Shown: positions 24,255 through 35,345, counted from the first letter of the stretch. The stretch: 64,000 bases of DNA from Owenia fusiformis (GCA_903813345.2 CAIIXF020000009.1:9356030-9420029), one strand, 5' to 3'. Made by a program: numbers and translations. The notes: generated from the sequence alone by a model not told the origin.

Positions 24255-24580
24255 TCGTCAACGTTGTTAATTTAAAAAGGACAAATAATTGCAACATTGA
24301 AAGTGCAACTTATCAAGGTACACGCCTCCCGACGAGTGACACGTGTTGGTATAAACTATCCAATGCTGCACATAAAACGCATGCATAATACAAAAAAATG
24401 CTGGGATTGAAATTGTTTCGTAGTGTAAGCCAATTTACTGACTGAATTACTCAGTTGGAGTAACAATTCCCGGGGAAACTTTCCCGGGGACAGATAACTA
24501 TTCCCTCTAATGACTAAACCAGGTACTACTACTCCACTCCACCTTTTGAAAATAACTGACTCATATATATATATACATAT

Positions 24581-24753
24581 TTTGAATTTTACAAAAATTG
24601 ATGCAACTTCCTTCAAAATTGAGCTAGAAGCTTCAAATGAAATCATTTAAAAGCTATTTTCTTCTTCTTTCTCGTGATTTTATTTTCATTGGTTATGGGG
24701 GGGGGGGGGGGGGTGCGATCGCACACATCGCACTCCCCCTGGCTACGCCTATG
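24581..24753 (+). mobile_element. Right arm of the split MITE
   Basis: The sequence from TTTTGAATTTTACAAAAATT to CTGGCTACGCCTATG matches the second part of the intact MITE at 38132-38400, including the long G run. It is followed by CGTAG, the presumed target duplication also found before 15324. Confidence 0.7.
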
Positions 24754-24843
24754 CGTAGGTATAGGTAAATGGGCTATTTATGCTAATCTTAAACTCCCTA
24801 TTAATAAACAATTACATTACACTGATCATATTTAAAATTTCAG

Positions 24844-25766
24844 AGTCTCGATTACATACCAGGATGAAAGAACTTGTCTGGGACCACGAAGCATTTCTGA
24901 ACGAAAGTATCCACATGATGCTAAAGAAGGAATATAGTGATGTAAAGCAATTTGACATCAATATCCCACCTTCTTGTAAAATATGGAGAAATAATGAACA
25001 AAGTAAAATAGATAAATCAATCTTAATTTATAGCAAGTATCCAAAGTCTGGAAGTACAACCATAACACTTCTGCTGTATAATATAACACTTAAAAATGGG
25101 GTCAACTTCAGATATACTTTATCTAAAGGTGAACTTGGCTATGATGGAATCACTGGTCTCCACAATCTTACAGAAATTATTAAAGATTATCCAAAGCCTG
25201 TTATTTACATTGCACATGTTGGGTTTTTAGACTTTACCAAATATGGGTATAAACAACCTGTTTATATAGATGTGGTACGCGATCCTATAGAAAAGGCCAT
25301 CTCAATGTTTTATTTCCTAAAACAATGCCAGGCATGCCGAAGAAAACATAATAATACATACAGAGAATCTATGTTTAAAATGAACATGAGTGATTACATT
25401 GATAAATACGGAGTCCATACACTTCCAAGAAAAAGTCTAATAAAGTGGTTCTCAGGGATAGATGGTAATGAAAAATCAATCAATATGGCAAAACGAAATA
25501 TAGAGAAGTATTATCTTTTCATAGGAGTCCAGGAGTATTATATTCAGACCATGCAAGCTTTGGAGATGCTTCTTCCTATGTTTAAAGGACAACTTCATTC
25601 ACAAGTACAAGCAGGTGTAAGAATAGGTGCAACAACCCACTCAAAGTTTCCCCCAAATTCACATCAGCGTCATCTTATGAGAGAAAATCATGCTTTGGAC
25701 TATGACCTTTATAATTTCATAGTACAACGATTTCATGATACTTTGAAATGCCTGAACATTCCTTAA
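24844..25766 (+). CDS. Sulfotransferase A, exon 2 (catalytic domain)
   Basis: Follows the acceptor AAAATTTCAG; the two leading bases complete the split codon from exon 1. It encodes 306 residues and a TAA stop. Family hallmarks are the 5'-phosphosulfate loop YPKSGSTT, a conserved His in IAHVGFLDF (the catalytic-base region of the HS2ST/UST group), the 3'-phosphate loop VVRDPIEKAIS and the C-terminal block NIEKYYLFIGVQEYY. The expected role is transfer of sulfate from PAPS to a sugar hydroxyl of a glycan in the Golgi lumen; the substrate is unknown. The exon is intact, but expression depends on removing a 12.4-kb intron. Confidence 0.85.
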
Positions 25767-26817
25767 GGCCATTTCAACTTGCATGTAAAATTTGAGTGAT
25801 CATTTTACATTTAATATTTTGTAAAATTAATCCAAAGGGAATATTCACTAAAACGCTGAGTGCCAAATTTCATCATTTTTATGTAAGGAGCACAAACGAG
25901 ATACTTATTGATTGTTATAGGGTAAACAACTGAGATCATCTTTACGTCAAATTGTGAGGACATAGCAGGGTAAGATCACTCACAAAACATGAGAAAGATG
26001 CTGTAAATATACTACCATCGCCAGGATTTGCCAAGGGGGCTCACTTTTGAAACTGTACAGGGCGTATCAAAGAAACGCAACAAGTAGTTATCTCGTAAAA
26101 TCACAAAACTAGTGATAACTACATCAATTTTATTTAATGTACCATAGAGCCATGTTTCTCCTCTTCGCAATGATATGTCATTCATTCACATGTGGTAATG
26201 GTTGGGTGAGAAATCCTTCCATTTGCACAGTGGGTCAAAATCGGCTCTGCGCCAAGTTTTAGATATTGAAAAAATCAGTGCAAGGGCTAAGTGCCAATGG
26301 AAGTTCCCCTGACTTGAATTGTTGTGACTTTTTCTTTTGGAGCTATCTCAGGAGCATCTGTGCTCACAATTCCTCCACCAGATATTGCAAAACCTCGAGA
26401 AAGATTTGCCCATCGGCTGCTTTACCTTGCTTTAACCTACACATGATTCAGGGCTGAATCATGCATGGCGTTGACAGATGAGCGCATCTTTATGTGCAAG
26501 GAAGTGGTGGCAATTTGAAGGGGTATAGGATGTATACTTGCAAGAGTATGAGTATGAACACTTTACTGTCTATGCTATACCTGTCACACCTTCTTCCAAT
26601 AGCCCCTATGGCCCCTGTACCGACTTTTGCAATGTTTTGAACTTGGTTCCGAGCTGAATTTTGCCCCACTTTGCAAAATTAATGATTATTCGGCCACAGA
26701 TGACTCCCTGTGAATGAATGATATTCCATTGCAAAGAGGAGTAATTTGGCTTTTTGTACATTGAATTAAAAGGATGTAATGCAGTCAGCATTGGTTTTAT
26801 GTTTTCGTCCGATATTC
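25767..26817. other. Intergenic DNA after gene A
   Basis: No gene supported. It contains a fragment of the 23.8-kb MITE family near 26.02 kb. Partly inverted similarity links 26.1-26.8 kb with 27.35-27.58 kb (CTTTGCAA, CCCAACCAT, TTCATTGATAT motifs). It therefore appears to be an outer, more diverged arm around the palindrome at 26818-27352. Confidence 0.4.
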
Positions 26818-27352
26818 ACTGCTACCCACCTAGTTACACAGACGTATCGTCAGTGTATTATGGCTGAACTACTTCCGGGATTTGAATTTGGTAAGATATT
26901 TTTATTTCTCGATTTACATCTACTTATAAGACACGATGTGGATTATAATTTGGCTCGAAGTTATGGGAGATAGTCTAGTTTGAGAATGTGTCGATGGTTT
27001 TAGGTTTGGTATGTTAACGAAGACGCATTTCACATATTTAGTCCCTCGCTTTTGTTACACTGACGATCGGCATTAATATTGCCAATATTACACTGATATT
27101 GGTCGTTCGTCAGTGTAACAAAAGCGAGGGACTAAATACGTGAATTGTGTCTTCGTTAACATATAAAACCTAAAACCATCCACACATTCACAACCTAGAC
27201 TATCTTCCTTAACTTCGAGCCAAATTATTATCCACAACGTGACTTATAAGTAGATGTAAATCGAGAAATAAAAAAATCTTACCGAAACCTAGTCCCGGAA
27301 GTAGTTCCGCCATGATACACTGACGATACGTCTGTGTAACTAGGTGGGTAGT
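26818..27352. mobile_element. 535-bp perfect-style palindromic element (CACT...AGTG ends)
   Basis: The two arms mirror each other along nearly the whole length. Shared blocks include CCACCTAGTTACACAGACG, GAACTACTTCCGGGA, TCGATTTACATCTACTTATA and TAGTCCCTCGCTTTTGTTAC, with the centre near 27085. ATATT lies on both sides. A larger relative with the same ends spans 31045-33567. No protein is encoded. Confidence 0.75.
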
Positions 27353-28140
27353 GATATTGCATCGGGCTCCGTACACTGACTTTTGCAATGTCTATAACTT
27401 GGCCCGAAGCTAACTTTGGCCCACTTTGCAAATGAAATGATTACTCACCCAACCATGACCAGATATCAATGAATGATATATCATTGTAAAGAGGAGACAC
27501 GTGGCTTTATGGTGCATTAAATGAAATCAATGCTGTTATCACCGGTTTTGTGCTTTTCCAAGATAACAATCTCTTGAGTTTTTTTTGATACGCATTGTAT
27601 AACTTTCAAAGATCTTTTGGTCAGGGGGGGGAGGTCCCTCGAACCCCACGACCCCCCTCACCCTGCCTATGGGCTTGACCAAAATTACAAACAAAAATAC
27701 TTATTACTTTTGTTTAAAATGTTAAACTTAGATTTTTGTGAAAAATTCCCGCTAATTTTGAAATGGCAAGCATCTTTTTTGTATAAAACTATTTACCAAT
27801 ACTTCTTTCCAACAAATATGAAGAAAATCTATCTAGTATACAAGTAATCTTCCGGATGGATAGACAGATACTAGTAGATGGACTGACGGATGGACAGAGG
27901 GATTTACTTTATCCTTACTGAAGTTTGGTTTGATTGTAAATTGTGATACATGAAGAGGAATACTAGACATTGAATTAAAATGTCCCAAAGCCTTGCAACT
28001 GTGAATTGTAATATATGATTCCACATATTCCTGGATGTTTGGTGTGGGGATGCTCAACATTAAAATAATGTCCAGGCCCATGGTCTTGCAATTTTGAATT
28101 GGTATAGTTCCTGAATGGCAGGGGGATCATCCAGTTAAAA
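27353..28140. other. Intergenic DNA and copy of the sulfotransferase upstream block
   Basis: 27.60-27.68 kb is a G/C-rich MITE fragment. 27.84-27.90 kb is a GGAT/GGAC-type repeat. 27.93-28.14 kb matches the block upstream of D (42.88-43.09 kb) and E, including TTAAAATGTCCCAAAGCC and ATTCCTGGATGTTTGGTGTG. No gene. Confidence 0.45.
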
Positions 28141-28944
28141 GTATATTCCACTCGATTGCAACCATTCTTTTATATTATAGGTAACACTTATATGTTTTTG
28201 ATAAGATATGATATTTTGGTGAAATAAATTATATAAACAATAAAAAACAATTATGAACGTATTTTGTTCTGTGGAATATGAAATTAAGAGATCAAGGGGC
28301 GTGGCTAAATAAATGCAAGATCGACTCTCCTCATAGAACCTTATCTTATTGGCTGATCAAATGGCTGATAAGAAAACAAAAACATAGGTCTGCTCTCAGA
28401 GGGGGATTAACCCCAGAGTTCAAAGATGACATACGCTTGCAATGTAAACCTGTATTGAGATGACCCACGTCTCTGATAGGTCAAAACGACAAACAAAAAT
28501 GCCGGATTCAAAATTTCACAACAATATAAAAAAGATGTTAGGAACATGCTTATATCGATTAAAAGATCACAACGACGCGTTAGATTTGAAAACTAAACTG
28601 GTGAAAATTTGCGCAAACGAAGCAAGAGACGTAATATGTCTGTCATCGGTAAAGCTCTGGGGCTTTCCCCCCTCTTGTCTGCTCTGTATGTATGGGATGC
28701 CGCCATATTGAAAAAAAGATTTTGCTTTCTTCGTGCACATTTCCTTGATTCAGTAGATCTATGCATTTGATCGTTAAATATTAATAAAAAAATGAAACGA
28801 TGATTTATCTTCATTTATAATGTCAATGCCATTACGGATATGTGTATTCGGCACATCAGCAGTGTTAGAATTTTTTTCCAAAACTGAACTTTTGTTCATG
28901 TTGATAGGATTGTTTCTCAAACTAGAAACTTGCCTCATTCTAAA
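28141..28944. other. ~0.8-kb segment absent from the other sulfotransferase upstream regions
   Basis: Alignment of the upstream blocks of B with D/E by eye shows continuity at about 28140 and again at about 28945 (AAAAATGTTAGAT). The segment between looks like an insertion. It is less AT-rich and carries a coding-like ORF (28499-28648). Its origin is unknown. Confidence 0.4.
28499..28648 (+). CDS. Candidate orphan first exon, unknown protein
   Basis: ATG followed by 50 codons (MPDSKFHNNIKKMLGTCL...) ending before a possible donor TCATCG|GTAAAG. Composition is protein-like (Lys, Leu, Asp rich, no low-complexity bias), and sequence upstream includes an ATTGGCTG motif. No following exon was identified, so it may be a fragment of a gene carried in by an insertion, or chance. 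Confidence 0.25.
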
Positions 28945-29075
28945 AATGTTAGATTATCAATATGCACAATATCTCACACGACTGTAGGAAATAGCAATTA
29001 TTGAAGAATTGCACAAAAACTATTTGTATTTATGAATTTTAAACACAGATTGACTTTGATTGAACTCCTGTACAC

Positions 29076-29610
29076 TGGCAGATGATTAATTGGTCCTTTA
29101 TAATCAATATACCTTTATGACGAACAAAATTATTTGAATTTGTATTGGTCTTATTACTCTGAAGTCGAGACCTGACCTTTTTAATCTATCATTTGACCTT
29201 TTGAAAAGTAATATATGCACAACTCCTGAACTCCAATGATTAGTTTATTTTATCAACTTTTTTTAACTATCACAACTGTGCAGGTAAACTAACAAGCGAG
29301 TTCCATAAACAAAAGATATTGAATGTGTAGACATGAATGTTTGTTTTGTATGTTTTAATAAAAAAAAGTTTATTTCATCAAGTCATATAAATAAAATCAA
29401 GGTACAGCAGGAGTCATGACTAAATGAAATTCAGACCTTTGACAATATTGAAAATTTTAAATGATGAAAATCAACAATCTTATTGATTAGTTGAAAGATG
29501 AAACTAATCAAAATACTTTGACTGAAGGATACAAACAAACAGACTAACAAACAAAGAAACAAACAAGAAAGCAAAAGGACACAAAAAACAAACAATAATC
29601 ATTAGGACTT
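29076..29610 (+). promoter_or_regulatory. Decayed 5' module of sulfotransferase pseudogene B
   Basis: It contains the shared GATGATTAATTGGTCCTTTA and ACAAACAAACAG-type tract seen upstream of A, C, D and E. Insertions and substitutions make it longer and less similar than those of the intact genes. Confidence 0.4.
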
Positions 29611-29797
29611 ATGATGCATGATAAAAAAATAAATCACTTGTGGGAAAGAAACTTATGAACTGGGACCAAATATTAAGATTTTTTGTGTATCCTCTATAGT
29701 GATAATTCTAGGGTGTTATGTTGTGTATGACACAAAGAAGCCTCGCTAGTACAATATCGCTGGATTCATTCAAAAAATCCATGTTGCACAGCGCATG
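29611..29797 (+). pseudogene. Sulfotransferase B, exon 1 remnant
   Basis: Clearly related to exon 1 of A and C-E (AAGACTTATCTGCG and AGCCTYACTA blocks), but with frame-disrupting indels and an early TGA. The donor region after 'CATGTTGCACA' is replaced by unrelated sequence of about 115 bp. Confidence 0.75.
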
Positions 29798-29913
29798 CTT
29801 TGAGGATTCGCGTTGTTTGAACCTACCGCCGAGCACACTTATACATTAAGACCCGTTACACAGTCATGATACCGCCGAGCAAGCTCATTGCATCATCGGG
29901 TCTGCTTTACCCC

Positions 29914-30837
29914 CGTGAGTCTCGATTACCTACCAAGAAGAAAGAATATATCTGGAGCCAAGGATTATTTCTGAATGAATCAATCCATATGATGCTGAAG
30001 AAGAAAAATAGTGACATAAAGGAATTTGATATCAAATACCCACATTCTTGTAAAATGTGGAGACATTATGAACAAAGTAAAATAGATCAATTAATCTTAA
30101 TTTATAGCAAGTATCCAAAGTCTGGAAGTACAACCATAACGCATCTGCTGTATAATATAACACTTAAAAATGGAGTCAACTTCAGATATACATTATCTAA
30201 AGGTGCCCTTGGTTACAAGGGAATTACTGGACTCCAAAATCTTACAGGAATTATTAAAAATTACCCTTAACCTGTTATTTACATTGCACATGTTGGGTTT
30301 TTAAACTTTGACAAAATTGGGTATAATACACCTGTTAATATAGATGTGGTACGCGATCCTATAGAACAAGCTATCTCAATGTTTTATTTCCTAAAACAAT
30401 GCCAGGAATGCCGAAGAAAACAGAATAATACGTATGGAGAAACTTTCTTTATGAACATGAGTGATTACATTAATAAATACGGAGTCCATAAACTTCCAAG
30501 AAAAAGTCAAATTGAGTGGTTCTCAGGGATAGGTGACGATAAAATGTCACTCAATATGGCAAAACGAAATATAGAGAAGTACTATCTTTTCATAGGAGTC
30601 CAGGAGTATTATATTCAGACGATTCAAGCTCTGGAGATGCTTCTTCCTATGTTTAAAGGACAACTTCATTCACAAGTACAAGCAGGATTTAGAATAAATG
30701 CAACAACCCACACAAAGTTTCCCCCAAATTCATACCAGCTTCATCTTATGAGAGAAAAGTATGCTTTGGACTATGACCTGTATAATTTCATAATGCAATG
30801 ATTCCATGGTACTTTGAAATGCCTGCACATTGCTTAA
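29914..30837 (+). pseudogene. Sulfotransferase B, exon 2 pseudogene
   Basis: Full-length homologue of exon 2. The acceptor is lost: the CAG found in the other copies is GTG here, before AGTCTCGATTACC. TAA at 30268-30270 replaces a Lys codon just before the conserved His region. TGA at 30799-30801 replaces Arg near the C-terminus, ahead of the ancestral stop at 30835. The reading frame is otherwise kept, so decay is recent. Key loops (YPKSGSTT, VVRDPIEQAIS) are still legible. Confidence 0.9.
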
Positions 30838-31689
30838 AGCCTCAGACATGAACAAAACTCCTCATCCATCAACTTGCATGTCCTGGAGAATTAAGGACTT
30901 GCAAAAAATTCATTCCCATTGGTATATGTATATTGTCCATCATTGGTGGTTCCATATATATGGAAGTACGACTTCTGAAAGCCAAAGAGTTTTTAAAGGT
31001 TTTGGAAACATGCACAAATTGCCAGAAACGACTTTACCCAATTTCACTGGTACTCACCTGGTTACGCTGACGATACGCCAGCGTAACAAGATGGAAGAAC
31101 TTCCGGGATTCGTTTTCGGTAAGATATTTTTATATCTCGATTTTACACCACTTGTAAGTCAAATTGTGGACAATAATTTGGCTCAAAGTTGAGGAAGATA
31201 GTCTAGTTTGAGAATATGCAGGCCGTTCTATGTGTACGAAGACGCAATTTACATATTTAGTCCCTCGCTTTTGTTACGCTGACGTAAGATCAATGTTACG
31301 CTGACGAAGGTGTGACTTGGAGCTGTTGTAACGTTGACGAACCATATTAACATTGGCGTATATTGAGCAACAATCATGAATACATAGTTCAACTATATTT
31401 CAGAGAGTCCTGAAAGTTCTAAAATCACAAGGGTGATGCACTGAGCGTTCAGAGACAGGTACTCGACGAGAAATGAGGATACTATATTTATAGATCCCAT
31501 CATTTTGGTGTGAAATGCAGTAAGGTTAAAACTTGGCAAGATGAGGGACATCGGATACAAATTGATTCGAACTTTAAGTTGTACTCAAACCATTTTACTC
31601 GGTTTAGCTATGCCATATTTATGATAGTGAACCATCAACAATTCCAAAAGTTCATTTAAACATGATATTGGTGATATAAAGTCAGCACA

Positions 31690-32370
31690 TGTCTGTTTTT
31701 CATAGCATAGCATAGCACAGCACAGCACAGGATAGCATAGCATAGCAGCAAAGCATAGCATTGTACTGCACTGAATAGCATAGCATAGCATTGAATTGCA
31801 TTGTATTTTATTATATTGTATTGCACTGCGTTGTATTGTACTGCAGTGCACTGCATTGTATTGCACTACATTGTATTATATTGCACTGTATTGTATTGCA
31901 TTGTATTGAATTACACTGCATTGTATTGTATTGCACTGCATTTTATTACACTGCATTGTATTGTATTGCACTGCATTGCAATGTATTGTATTGCACTGCA
32001 TTGTATTGCACCACATTGTATTGCACTGCATTGTATTGCACTGCACTACATTGTTTTGCATTGTATTGCACTACACTACATTGCTTTGCATTGTATTGCA
32101 TTATATTGCACTGTATTGTATTGCACTGCATTGTATTGTATTATATTGCAATACATTGTATTGTATCATATTGCACTGCATTGTATTGCATTATATCGCA
32201 CTGCTTTTTATTGCATCATATTGCACTGCATTGTATTGCATCATATTGCACTGCATTGTATTGCATCATATTGCACCGCATTGTATTGCATCATATTGCA
32301 CCGCATTGTATTGCATCATATTGCACCGCATTGTATTGCATCATATTGCACTGCATTGTATTGCATCATC
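31690..32370. repeat. Satellite with 5-bp periodicity (TTGCA / TTGTA / CTGCA)
   Basis: About 680 bp composed of 5-mers such as ATTGT, ATTGC and ACTGC. It begins as CATAG/CACAG 5-mers (31700-31790) and ends with a regular 25-bp pattern TTGCATCATATTGCACTGCA. Because 5 does not divide by 3, stop-free frames run through in several frames on both strands; none is a gene. Confidence 0.9.
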
Positions 32371-32941
32371 TTCCGTATTTACCATTTCAGTTACAGTTTT
32401 ATTACATAAAATGTTATTTATAAGATTATAATTTTCAAACATTGAAAAATGTTTTGAACAATATCACTTAAACGATATGAAATGGCCCAAAATAATATAT
32501 TTTCAATATTTTCGCAAGGGTCACTTCTGTTTGTGACAGTCGGTAATATGGATTGTCACCCCTACAACAATACAACACTTAAAAATTGATATGCGTTCAA
32601 TAGCACTAAGCTTGTTAATATTCCCTGAATGATATTGGAAGTTAACTCAAATATCCGTTGATCACTTCGAAAAAGGCAACATTCATTAGGTTCAATGTTA
32701 TCTAGTATGAGTGAGTGTTCTGATTTGACTAGCTATGAGTGAATTATTTTTTAGTCAATAAGATAATTTCATAAGCGGGGAAGGGGGGCGAATCTTTCTA
32801 TTTGTTGTCAACAATAAATTACACAGAGCAAATCAACACTTGCCAACTTTTGCCATTGTGAGAGAGGGAAGAAATTGGACCATTAAGAAAATACTTTTCG
32901 CATTTCCACAACTGTCGATGATCGGATCTCTTGAAAAATTA

Positions 32942-33020
32942 AAATGCTTCCCCACGTTTCGACCCGTGCATAACAGGAGGTCCTCGGGCCAAGACAACGC
33001 TCTACCAATAACGCTATCAG
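32942..33020 (-). repeat. tRNA-like sequence / possible SINE head
   Basis: Read on the minus strand, TGGTAGAGCGTTG resembles a pol III A box. It is followed about 40 nt later by GGGTCGAAACG, resembling a B box. The spacing fits a tRNA, but the B box is imperfect and no full cloverleaf was verified. A tRNA-derived SINE or tRNA pseudogene is likelier than a working tRNA. Confidence 0.35.
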
Positions 33021-33567
33021 ATCATCTAAAGTTATTTGAGCCTCTAATGAATTAAATTGTGAATAGGATTTCAGTGTTGTATCAATATTGGAATGGAATG
33101 GAATGCACATATTATAAGAATATATATGAGAATTATTACAAGATTTTGATCCATTATCTCAGCTTCAGCTTTACAAATGCCCTGGGCACATGCCACAAAT
33201 CTATGAGCCTGGATTTTGAGCTTTCGATACCCCATGGCATTCCAAAGATCAACATTTTTCCTTCATCAGCGTAACAAAGTGTCTTCGTCAACGTCATATA
33301 AGTAATATTCATGCAGATCGTCAACGTTACAAAAGCGAGGGAATAAATATGTGAATTGCGTCTTCGTTAATATACCAAACATAAAACCGCATGTATATTC
33401 TCAAACTAGACTATCTTCCTAAACTTTGAGCCAAATTATTGTCCACAACTTGACTTATAAGTGGTTTAAAATCAAGAAATAAAAATATCTTAACGAAAAC
33501 GAAGCCCGGAAGTTCTTCCATCTTGTTACGCTGACGTATCGTCGGCGTAACTAGGTGAGTACCAGTG

Positions 33568-34042
33568 ATTGTTGAATTTAGACATTCTTCATTAGTTTTG
33601 ATTATTACATTGTAAATGTATGAAATCAGCCATTTTCTCATAGTTTTAAATGTTTAACTTTACTATTTGGTCACTCTCATTGCTGGGTCATGCTAGAAAT
33701 TTAACATTTCACCTTAAGTCACAGCCCCATTAGCGGGTCCACAAGCAACACCCCCTCCCAACTACAGTAGCTACACCACACTCTCTCTGAGGTATATATC
33801 AGTTCTTTGAGGTACCATGTACTGGTATATGCCATATAAGCCATCGCATGGTTTTCATTCTATAATTAGGATGATAATTTTTTCATAAATTGTAGCATAT
33901 GGTTTAGTAGCCTTTTACATTAATCTTAAACTCATTTTGCAATATGCATTACCAATACGTATTCGTAACAAACATACGGATAGGGATAGGTACACGTATA
34001 TATTTTTACGCTAATCTTAACCTCCAAATTGTATTAAAATGT
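33568..34042. other. Rearranged copy of gene A intron sequence
   Basis: 33.57-33.70 kb matches 14.93-15.07 kb in reverse orientation. 33.95-34.03 kb resembles the DNA that flanks the split MITE (TACGTATTCGTA ... ATAGGTA ... GCTAATCTTAA) without the MITE itself, and so looks like a diverged empty site. Confidence 0.45.
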
Positions 34043-34292
34043 CCCAAAGGGGAACGCAACAGGAGTAAACGCCTTAACAGGTCCAAATCGTTTTAAGCAA
34101 GACAAGACATCAGAGAGTCAACACGATGCGCTATTTCCAGTTAGAATGCCACCTGACTTCATTGAGAGACTGTTAAAGGCAGTTGAGAAATATGTAGTAA
34201 AGTTTGAACATGTCACAAGTGATCAAGGTTTCATCACAACATCAAGTATAACATTCAATAGAAATGTACCCTGTAACTATGGAAAAGTGTAA
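34043..34292 (+). pseudogene. Partial duplicate of the gene X last exon
   Basis: Near-identical to 10615-10864, covering the last ~80 codons and the stop, with the frame intact and few substitutions. It starts inside the exon at a CCCAAAG microhomology with the sulfotransferase upstream block (TTAAAATGTCCCAAAG), so it has no start codon or acceptor of its own. The matching region continues into the 3' flank to about 34.8 kb. Confidence 0.8.
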
Positions 34293-34460
34293 CATATTTA
34301 GCTGGCAAAGTGTTGCATTGCCCAAGTCTGTATTTTTTAGTTATCTGATCTTATTATCTAATTGGGCAAGGCTAGCAAAGTGTAACATACTTAAATGGCA
34401 AAGTGTAACACATTTAGGAGGAAAAGTGTAACATACTCAAAGGGGAAAATGTAACATTCT
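34281..34460 (+). repeat. Stop-codon-seeded tandem repeat, second copy
   Basis: Units of the form TGGCAAAGTGTAACATAC/TTTA... recur about five times after the stop codon of the partial gene X copy. The array is longer than at 10850-10940. Confidence 0.55.
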
Positions 34461-35124
34461 TTAACTATTATCAATATGTGGCTCAACATTTATAGATGTT
34501 GATATGTAACTACTGACGTGCACAAGTGATGGCCTTTCATATGCACTTTTTTACATAATGAGCAGAACATTTTTTAATATCAAAGTCTATTGAATTACAT
34601 GGGGGAAATAACCACCAAATCAAATAATGTCAGAATCATCTTTACTGATACCTATATATTCATAAAACACAGGTACAACTTTTTGTAATAATTAATAAAT
34701 ATCTATTTATTTCAAATCCATAACCATATTCTGTATACATGTACAGGTTTCTATTTAATTCTCCTTAAAGGGTTTTATTTATATACCAGGAATACCAAAA
34801 ATGCAACAAAGTAACTGCAACCCCTCCCCAAAATGTATACTCAAGCTTTTGAGAGGAATCTATGTATTGCCATCCTGCTCTTCATGAATATTTTTGTATG
34901 AATACCTGTATCGTAATATGAAAAATTTATTTCTGTTACAATTAGAGAGATTTTGCTTATAGCGTATTTATAAATCCCTTATGTTTATAACTTCTAATTT
35001 TTGTGTACAATGTCATCATTTGTATACACTGTCGGGCAAAATGCTTAAAATTGGAGTGAAATGGCCGAAGTGTTTTAATTTGTTAAAATGAGAATGAACC
35101 AAAAAGATCTAAGGTAAATAGATC
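34461..35124. other. Duplicated 3' flank of gene X
   Basis: 34.46-34.79 kb repeats 10.95-11.32 kb. After that nothing recognisable is seen. Confidence 0.45.
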
Positions 35125-35345
35125 GAAATTTTTGAAATGATACAAGCATTTACATGTTTGAAATGATGCTAGTAAAGTATTGAAATGTTTGAAATGATGC
35201 TAGTATTGAAACATAGGCAATGATGCAAACATTGAAATGTTTGAAATGATAGCATTGAAACGTAGGAAATGATGCAAACATTGAAATGTAAGAAATGATG
35301 AAAGCATTTGAATGAATGAACTGATTGAAATGCTTAAAACGTATT
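35125..35345. repeat. Degenerate short tandem repeat (TTGAAATG / GAAATGATGC)
   Basis: Repeated TTGAAATGTTTGAAATGATG and AAACATAGGCAATGATGCAA motifs recur about every 20-40 bp. Non-coding. Confidence 0.5.

Larger units (their letters stand above)
15391..24580. mobile_element. Candidate ~9.2-kb insertion with ~115-bp terminal inverted repeats
   Basis: The ends 15391-15506 and 24464-24580 are inverted copies of each other. Each has an (AT)n tract, then GAGT(T/C)AGTTATTTTC, AAAAGGTGGAGTG, GAGGGAA and a CCCCGGG...CCCCGGGAATT hairpin. Outside them lie the left and right halves of one MITE. The interior has no long ORF and contains several smaller elements, so this would be a non-autonomous or decayed composite. 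Alternative: an older inversion or two independent insertions. Confidence 0.5.
31045..33567. mobile_element. 2.5-kb fold-back element with ~280-bp inverted ends
   Basis: Left arm 31045-31330 and right arm 33270-33567 are inverted copies (CACTGGTACTCACCT, then GTTACGC, then GAACTTCCGGG and TCCCTCGCTTTTGTTACG-type blocks). They are related to the palindrome at 26818-27352. The interior holds the 5-bp-periodic satellite, a tRNA-like sequence and ~1 kb of unassigned DNA. No transposase is visible. Short ORFs in the arms are artefacts. Confidence 0.7.

Noticed and set aside
31791-32431. Overlapping ORFs of 166-210 codons rich in Cys, Leu, Tyr
   Set aside because: They run through a 5-bp-periodic satellite in several frames at once; a by-product of the repeat.
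32942-33020. Functional tRNA gene
   Set aside because: Only A-box and B-box-like motifs are visible, the B box is imperfect and no acceptor stem could be built. Kept only as a tRNA-like or SINE remnant.
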